DNA of 64,000 bases from Streptomyces sp. YS415 (GTDB lineage: Bacteria > Actinomycetota > Actinomycetes > Streptomycetales > Streptomycetaceae): contig NZ_JAMJFL010000002.1 in NCBI RefSeq assembly GCF_023544665.1, positions 1-64,000 on the forward strand, given 5' to 3'. This document shows, piece by piece, positions 60,279-64,000 of this stretch (the first letter of the stretch is position 1; every line of letters starts with the position of its first letter). Made by a program: the position numbers and the translations under genes. Below the pieces are notes generated by a model. That model did not search any database and had not been told where the DNA came from. It saw only the letters and a list, made by a program, of their open reading frames with translations.

Positions 60279-60587
60279 TCAGGGCTCGTCCCGCTTCTTC
60301 TTGTCGTCGTCCTCGTCGAGGGACTTCAGGAACTCCGGGTTGTCGTCGGGCGCCACCCACTGCCGGGAGCGGCCCGCGCGCACCCCCGACCAGCCTTCGG
60401 CGGCCGGGCTGCGCTTCTTGCCCGCGATCAGCCACGAGATCGAGCCGACCAGCGGGAACAGCAGCACGAGGATCGCCCACAGCGGCTTGGGGATGTGCCG
60501 GATGTCCTCGTCCCTGGTGCTGATGCAGTCGATGAAGGCGTAGATGCTCAGCGCCAGCGGTACCAGGAACATCAGCACCCGGAGCAT
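60279..60587 (-). CDS. PLD nuclease N-terminal (PLDc_N) domain membrane protein
   Basis: A 102-residue protein with two transmembrane helices ([20 protein letters not shown] and [20 protein letters not shown]) matching PLDc_N. An acidic/basic cytoplasmic tail ends [17 protein letters not shown]. Such proteins are small membrane units found alone in actinobacteria and their function is not known. It is upstream of and adjacent to the LysR gene. Confidence 0.88.
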   Translation of the reverse strand: MLRVLMFLVPLALSIYAFIDCISTRDEDIRHIPKPLWAILVLLFPLVGSISWLIAGKKRSPAAEGWSGVRAGRSRQWVAPDDNPEFLKSLDEDDDKKKRDEP

Positions 60588-60673
60588 GGGGCCCTCCAGC
60601 GATCGGTGGTCGGGGACGCGATCAGGGCCCCCAGGTACAGGGCCAGGGTAGCGGCTCGGGGATACTTGTCCCC

Positions 60674-62131
60674 ATGGCTTACGACGATCTTCGTTCCCTG
60701 CTCAGGGCACTGGAACGCGAAGGCGACCTCAAGCGCGTCAAGGCTGAGGTCGATCCGTATCTGGAGGTCGGGGAGATCGTCGACCGGGTGCAGAAGGCAG
60801 GCGGCCCGGCACTGCTCTTCGAGAACGTGAAGGGCTCCTCGATGCCCCTCGCGATGAACGTCTTCGGCACCGACCGCCGCCTGCTGAAGGCGCTCGGCCT
60901 GAAGTCCTACGCCGAGATCAGCGAGAAGATCGGCGGGCTGCTCAGGCCCGAGCTGCCGCACGGGTTCGTGGGCGTACGGGAGGCCTTCGGCAAGCTCGGC
61001 GCGATGGCCCATGTACCGCCGAAGAAGGTCAAGTCCTCCGACGCGCCGGTGCAGGAGGTCGTGCTGCACGGGGACGACGTCGACCTGGACGCCCTGCCCG
61101 CCCTGTTCACCTGGCCCAAGGACGGCGGCTCCTTCTTCAACCTGGGGCTGACCCACACCAAGGACCCGGAGTCCGGGGTCCGCAACCTCGGGCTGTACCG
61201 GCTCCAGCGCCACGACAGGCGCACCATCGGCATGCACTGGCAGATCCACAAGGACAGCCGCAACCACTACCAGGTCGCCGCGCGCCGGGGCGAGCGGCTG
61301 CCGGTCGCGATCGCCTTCGGCTGCCCCCCGGCCGTCAGCTACGCGTCCACCGCCCCGCTCCCCGGCGACATCGACGAGTACCTCTTCGCCGGGTTCCTCG
61401 CGGGCAAGCGGATCGAGATGGTCGACTGCAAGACCGTCCCGCTCCAGGTCCCGGCGCAGGCGGAGGTGGTGATCGAGGGCTGGCTGGAGCCGGGTGAGAT
61501 GCTCCCCGAGGGCCCCTTCGGCGACCACACCGGGTTCTACACCCCGCAGGAACCGTTCCCCGCCCTGAAGATCGACTGCGTGACCATGCGCAAGCGCCCG
61601 CTGCTCCAGTCGATCGTCGTGGGCCGCCCGCCGACGGAGGACGGACCTCTGGGCCGGGCGACCGAGCGCTTCTTCCTGCCCCTGCTCAAGATCATCGTCC
61701 CGGACATCGTGGACTACCACCTGCCCGAGGCCGGCGGCTTCCACAACTGCGCGATCGTCTCGATCGACAAGAAGTACCCCAAGCACGCGCAGAAGGTGAT
61801 GCACGCGATCTGGGGCGCCCACATGATGTCCCTGACGAAGCTGATCGTGGTCGTCGACTCCGACTGCGACGTCCACGATCTGCACGAGGTCGCCTGGCGG
61901 GCGCTGGGCAACACCGACTACGCCCGTGACCTGTCGGTCGTCGAGGGTCCCGTCGACCATCTCGACCACGCCTCCTACCAGCAGTTCTGGGGCGGCAAGG
62001 CGGGCATCGACGCGACGAAGAAGTGGCCCGAGGAGGGCTACACCCGCGACGGGGGCTGGCCGGACATGGTGGAGTCGGACCCCGAGACGGCGGCGAAGGT
62101 GGACCGCCGGTGGAAGGAATACGGACTGTGA
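60674..62131 (+). CDS. mqnL: Menaquinone biosynthesis decarboxylase, UbiD family (futalosine pathway)
   Basis: A 485-residue prenylated-FMN-dependent decarboxylase. It has the [15 protein letters not shown] start region, [20 protein letters not shown] (prFMN binding), [20 protein letters not shown] (with catalytic Glu and Asp), and the C-terminal [20 protein letters not shown]. It would decarboxylate the prenylated naphthoate intermediate late in menaquinone synthesis. It forms an operon with UbiA- and UbiX-like genes, the order known from S. coelicolor (recalled as SCO4490-4492). The symbol follows that pathway's naming and is from memory. Confidence 0.88.
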   Translation: MAYDDLRSLLRALEREGDLKRVKAEVDPYLEVGEIVDRVQKAGGPALLFENVKGSSMPLAMNVFGTDRRLLKALGLKSYAEISEKIGGLLRPELPHGFVGVREAFGKLGAMAHVPPKKVKSSDAPVQEVVLHGDDVDLDALPALFTWPKDGGSFFNLGLTHTKDPESGVRNLGLYRLQRHDRRTIGMHWQIHKDSRNHYQVAARRGERLPVAIAFGCPPAVSYASTAPLPGDIDEYLFAGFLAGKRIEMVDCKTVPLQVPAQAEVVIEGWLEPGEMLPEGPFGDHTGFYTPQEPFPALKIDCVTMRKRPLLQSIVVGRPPTEDGPLGRATERFFLPLLKIIVPDIVDYHLPEAGGFHNCAIVSIDKKYPKHAQKVMHAIWGAHMMSLTKLIVVVDSDCDVHDLHEVAWRALGNTDYARDLSVVEGPVDHLDHASYQQFWGGKAGIDATKKWPEEGYTRDGGWPDMVESDPETAAKVDRRWKEYGL

Positions 62132-63030
62132 CCTCCGCGTCTGCCGCGCTTCCCCAGCCGGGCCGCACCAAGGCGTTCCTGCGCCTGGTCATGATCGAGC
62201 ACTCGGTCTTCGCGCTGCCCTTCGCCTACATCGCCGCCCTGACCGCGATGTTCCAGTGGGACGAGAACATCCACTGGGGCCGGCTGCTGCTGGTCACCGT
62301 CTGCATGGTCGGACTGCGCACCTTCGCCATGGCCGTGAACCGGATCATCGACCGCGAGATCGACGCCCGCAACCCCCGCACCGCGCACCGCGAGCTGGTG
62401 ACCGGCGCGGTGTCGGTGAAGCACGCCTGGACCGGCGCGCTGATCGCGGTGGTGATCTTCCTGGGCTCGGCGGCGGCACTGAACCCCCTGTGCCTGGCCC
62501 TCGCGCCGGTCGCGGTGATCCCGATGGTGGTCTACCCCTACGGCAAGCGGTTCACGGACTACCCGCAGGTCATCCTGGGTCTGGCCCAGGCGATGGGCCC
62601 GATCGGCGGCTGGCTGGCGATCACCGGCGAATGGTCCTGGGAGGCGGTGATCCTGGGCCTCGCGGTCGGCATCTGGATCGGCGGCTTCGACCTGATCTAC
62701 GCCTGCCAGGACGTGGAGTCGGACCGCGAGACCGGCGTCCGGTCGGTCCCGGCCCGCTTCGGCGTCCCGGCGTCCATCCGGGCCGCCCGGGTCTGCCACG
62801 CCCTCACCACGCTGCTGCTCGTCTGGTACGCGCTGGCCACGGACGCGGGCGCGTTCTTCTGGCTGGGCCTGCTGATCGTGGCGGGCGCCTTCGTCTACGA
62901 GCACACCATCGTCCGCCCGACCGATCTCTCCCGGTTGAACAGGGCGTTCTTCAGCGTCAACGGCTTCATCGGCATCGCCCTGTTCGGCTGCGCGCTGCTG
63001 GACCTCCTGGTGCGGGGGCTGACCGTCTGA
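62128..63030 (+). CDS. mqnP: Menaquinone biosynthesis prenyltransferase, UbiA family
   Basis: A 300-residue membrane prenyltransferase with about eight helices and a GTG start overlapping the UbiD stop. The first aspartate motif is NRIIDREIDARNPRT and the second is YACQDVESDRETGVRSVP. Both bind the polyprenyl diphosphate through magnesium. It attaches the isoprenoid chain to the naphthalene ring of the futalosine-pathway intermediate. GGAAGGAA lies 9 nt before the GTG. It belongs to the same operon as the UbiD- and UbiX-type genes. Confidence 0.9.
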   Translation: MTSASAALPQPGRTKAFLRLVMIEHSVFALPFAYIAALTAMFQWDENIHWGRLLLVTVCMVGLRTFAMAVNRIIDREIDARNPRTAHRELVTGAVSVKHAWTGALIAVVIFLGSAAALNPLCLALAPVAVIPMVVYPYGKRFTDYPQVILGLAQAMGPIGGWLAITGEWSWEAVILGLAVGIWIGGFDLIYACQDVESDRETGVRSVPARFGVPASIRAARVCHALTTLLLVWYALATDAGAFFWLGLLIVAGAFVYEHTIVRPTDLSRLNRAFFSVNGFIGIALFGCALLDLLVRGLTV

Positions 63031-63082
63031 CCGTCCCGTACACCGGTACGCTCAAGATGTGAACGCAGGAGAAACGCAGCGC

Positions 63083-63730
63083 GTGCCTTGGATCGTGGGG
63101 GTGTCCGGAGCATCCGGGACGCCGTACGCGGCTGCTGTGCTGCGTGCTCTCCTCGTGGCGGGGGAGAGCGTCGACCTGGTGGTGAGCAGGGCCTCGCGGC
63201 TCACGCTGCTCGACGAGACCGGGATCTCCTACCGGGACGCGCACTGGCAGGACGACCTGCGCGCCTGGCTGTCCCGGGGGGCGGACGGCAAGCCGGGCAC
63301 CTTCGACCCGGACATCGCGGGGGTACGGCACTGGAGTGCCGGGGACCTCGCGGCCGGGCCGTCCTCCGGCTCGTACCCCACCAAGGGCATGCTCATCGTG
63401 CCGGCGTCCACCGCCGCGGTCGCGGGCGTCGCGCTCGGGCTGTCCAAGGACCTGCTGCAGCGGACCGCGAGCGTCACGCTGAAGGAAGGCCGCAAGCTGG
63501 TCGTCGCCGTACGGGAGACCCCCTTGAACGGGCAGACGCTGCGGCACCTGGTCACCCTCGACGACGCGGGCGCCAGCGTCGTGCCCGCCTCGCCGGCCTT
63601 CTACGCCGGGGCCACCCACATCCAGGACCTGGTGGACTTCGTCGCCGGACGGGTGCTCGACGCGGCGGGCGTGGAGCACCGCCTCTACCGCCGCTGGAAG
63701 GGCGACCTCGGCGGCGCGCGCACCGACTGA
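63083..63730 (+). CDS. mqnM: Flavin prenyltransferase, UbiX family
   Basis: A 215-residue flavin prenyltransferase that makes the prenyl-FMN cofactor for the UbiD-type enzyme two genes upstream. It has WIVGVSGASGTPYAAAVLRA (FMN phosphate loop), PSSGSYPTKGMLIVPASTA and LVVAVRETPLNGQTLRHLVT. The GTG at 63083 is preferred because AGGAGA lies 10 nt upstream. A GTG at 63059 would add eight residues and lacks a ribosome-binding site. The usual acceptor position in the C-terminal helix is conserved. Confidence 0.88.
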   Translation: MPWIVGVSGASGTPYAAAVLRALLVAGESVDLVVSRASRLTLLDETGISYRDAHWQDDLRAWLSRGADGKPGTFDPDIAGVRHWSAGDLAAGPSSGSYPTKGMLIVPASTAAVAGVALGLSKDLLQRTASVTLKEGRKLVVAVRETPLNGQTLRHLVTLDDAGASVVPASPAFYAGATHIQDLVDFVAGRVLDAAGVEHRLYRRWKGDLGGARTD

Positions 63731-63758
63731 GCAGCACAGCAGGACTCATCGACCGTTT

Positions 63759-63813
63759 CAGACCTCTCAGACCTGTCAGACCTCTCAGACCTCTCAGACC
63801 TCTTCAGATCTTT
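63759..63813. repeat. Array of 9-bp direct repeats upstream of the Lrp gene
   Basis: Five tandem units of CAGACCTCT (the second is CAGACCTGT) run from 63759 to 63803. They are followed by a degenerate CAGATCTTT. They fill the space between the UbiX stop and the Lrp start and could be a multi-site operator. Confidence 0.85.
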
Positions 63814-63844
63814 CGGACCATTTCAGCGGAAGGCTTCGAATCGC

Positions 63845-64000
63845 ATGGACGCGGTGGACAGGCAGCTCATCCAGGCCCTGCGGGAGAACGGCCGGGCCTC
63901 CTACGCGGAGCTTGGGCGCCTCGTCGGCCTGTCGGGACCCAGTGTCACCGACCGCATCAACCGGCTGGAGGCGGCCGGGGTGATCACCGGCTACCGCGCC
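63845..64000 (+). CDS. Lrp/AsnC family transcriptional regulator (partial, cut by window end)
   Basis: The first 52 codons of an Lrp/AsnC regulator. The winged-helix part reads MDAVDRQLIQALRENGRASY followed by AELGRLVGLSGPSVTDRINR and LEAAGVITGYRA, which is diagnostic. The ligand-binding RAM domain lies beyond the window. GGAAGG precedes the ATG at 63845. Its promoter region is the 9-bp repeat array, which could be its own operator because Lrp proteins bind repeated sites as oligomers. Confidence 0.88.
   Translation, partial: MDAVDRQLIQALRENGRASYAELGRLVGLSGPSVTDRINRLEAAGVITGYRA

Noticed and set aside
63759..63813. CRISPR array
   Set aside because: The repeats are 9 bp and directly abutting, with no spacers and no cas genes nearby.
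1..64000. tRNA, rRNA, insertion sequences, integrases or prophage genes
   Set aside because: I saw no cloverleaf, rRNA, transposase, integrase or terminal inverted repeat that would support any of these. A tRNAscan/Infernal run would be needed for certainty.

Overview
The window is chromosomal DNA from a Streptomyces species. The evidence is the very high G+C content with strong third-position GC bias, the frequent GTG starts, and only one TTA codon that I could find in any real gene. It also carries genes typical of the genus: the developmental sigma factor bldN with its anti-sigma gene rsbN, the small BldC-type regulator bdtA, and rex-hemA-hemC-hemD. There are no phage, IS, CRISPR, rRNA or tRNA features that I can recognise. 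Locus names from S. coelicolor used below come from memory, not from a search.

Region 1 (0-11 kb) holds housekeeping and developmental genes: a HAD phosphatase, an MFS transporter, an AcuC-like deacetylase, a phosphatase-like protein, bdtA (behind a BldD-like box), the 32-residue ribosomal protein bS22, an epimerase, an acyltransferase, then rsbN and bldN on the minus strand. rsbN has a good match to a sigma-BldN promoter just upstream. Region 2 (11-19.2 kb) is the tetrapyrrole block. A Rex operator lies in front of rex-hemA-hemC-hemD(cobA), whose genes overlap by ATGA/GTGA, and hemB follows after an oppositely oriented FAD oxidoreductase. Region 3 (19.2-25 kb) is an envelope-sensing neighbourhood. 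It has a DUF4232-like lipoprotein, three membrane-anchored XRE-type regulators with different extracytoplasmic domains, a MocR-like aminotransferase and a secreted peptidoglycan-binding protein. The first regulator carries the single TTA (bldA-dependent) codon.

Region 4 (25-33.2 kb) holds divergent argS and lysS, a DUF2637 membrane protein, two DUF3558-type lipoproteins and rtcB. Region 5 (33.2-48.6 kb) is more accessory in character. It has a tyrosine-phosphatase/acetyltransferase fusion, an SDR, an NTF2-like protein, a YnfA-type protein, an HxlR regulator with a divergent quinone oxidoreductase, an LLM monooxygenase/FMN reductase pair, a two-component system, a secreted pectate-lyase-like enzyme behind a LacI-type palindrome, a His-rich membrane protein with a SigC-like ECF sigma factor, a BrkB/YihY protein, a frameshifted small membrane gene and a lipoprotein.

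Region 6 (49-64 kb) returns to core respiration genes: hemL with a histidine phosphatase, a polysaccharide-deacetylase-like lipoprotein, the System II cytochrome c biogenesis set resA-ccdA-resB-resC, a yeast-type cytosine deaminase, an EamA transporter and LysR regulator, and the late menaquinone genes of the futalosine pathway (UbiD-, UbiA- and UbiX-like). The window ends inside an Lrp/AsnC gene preceded by a run of 9-bp repeats. Taken together, the window supplies 5-aminolevulinate to uroporphyrinogen III synthesis, haem attachment to cytochromes, and menaquinone. The redox sensor Rex sits at the head of the first of these.
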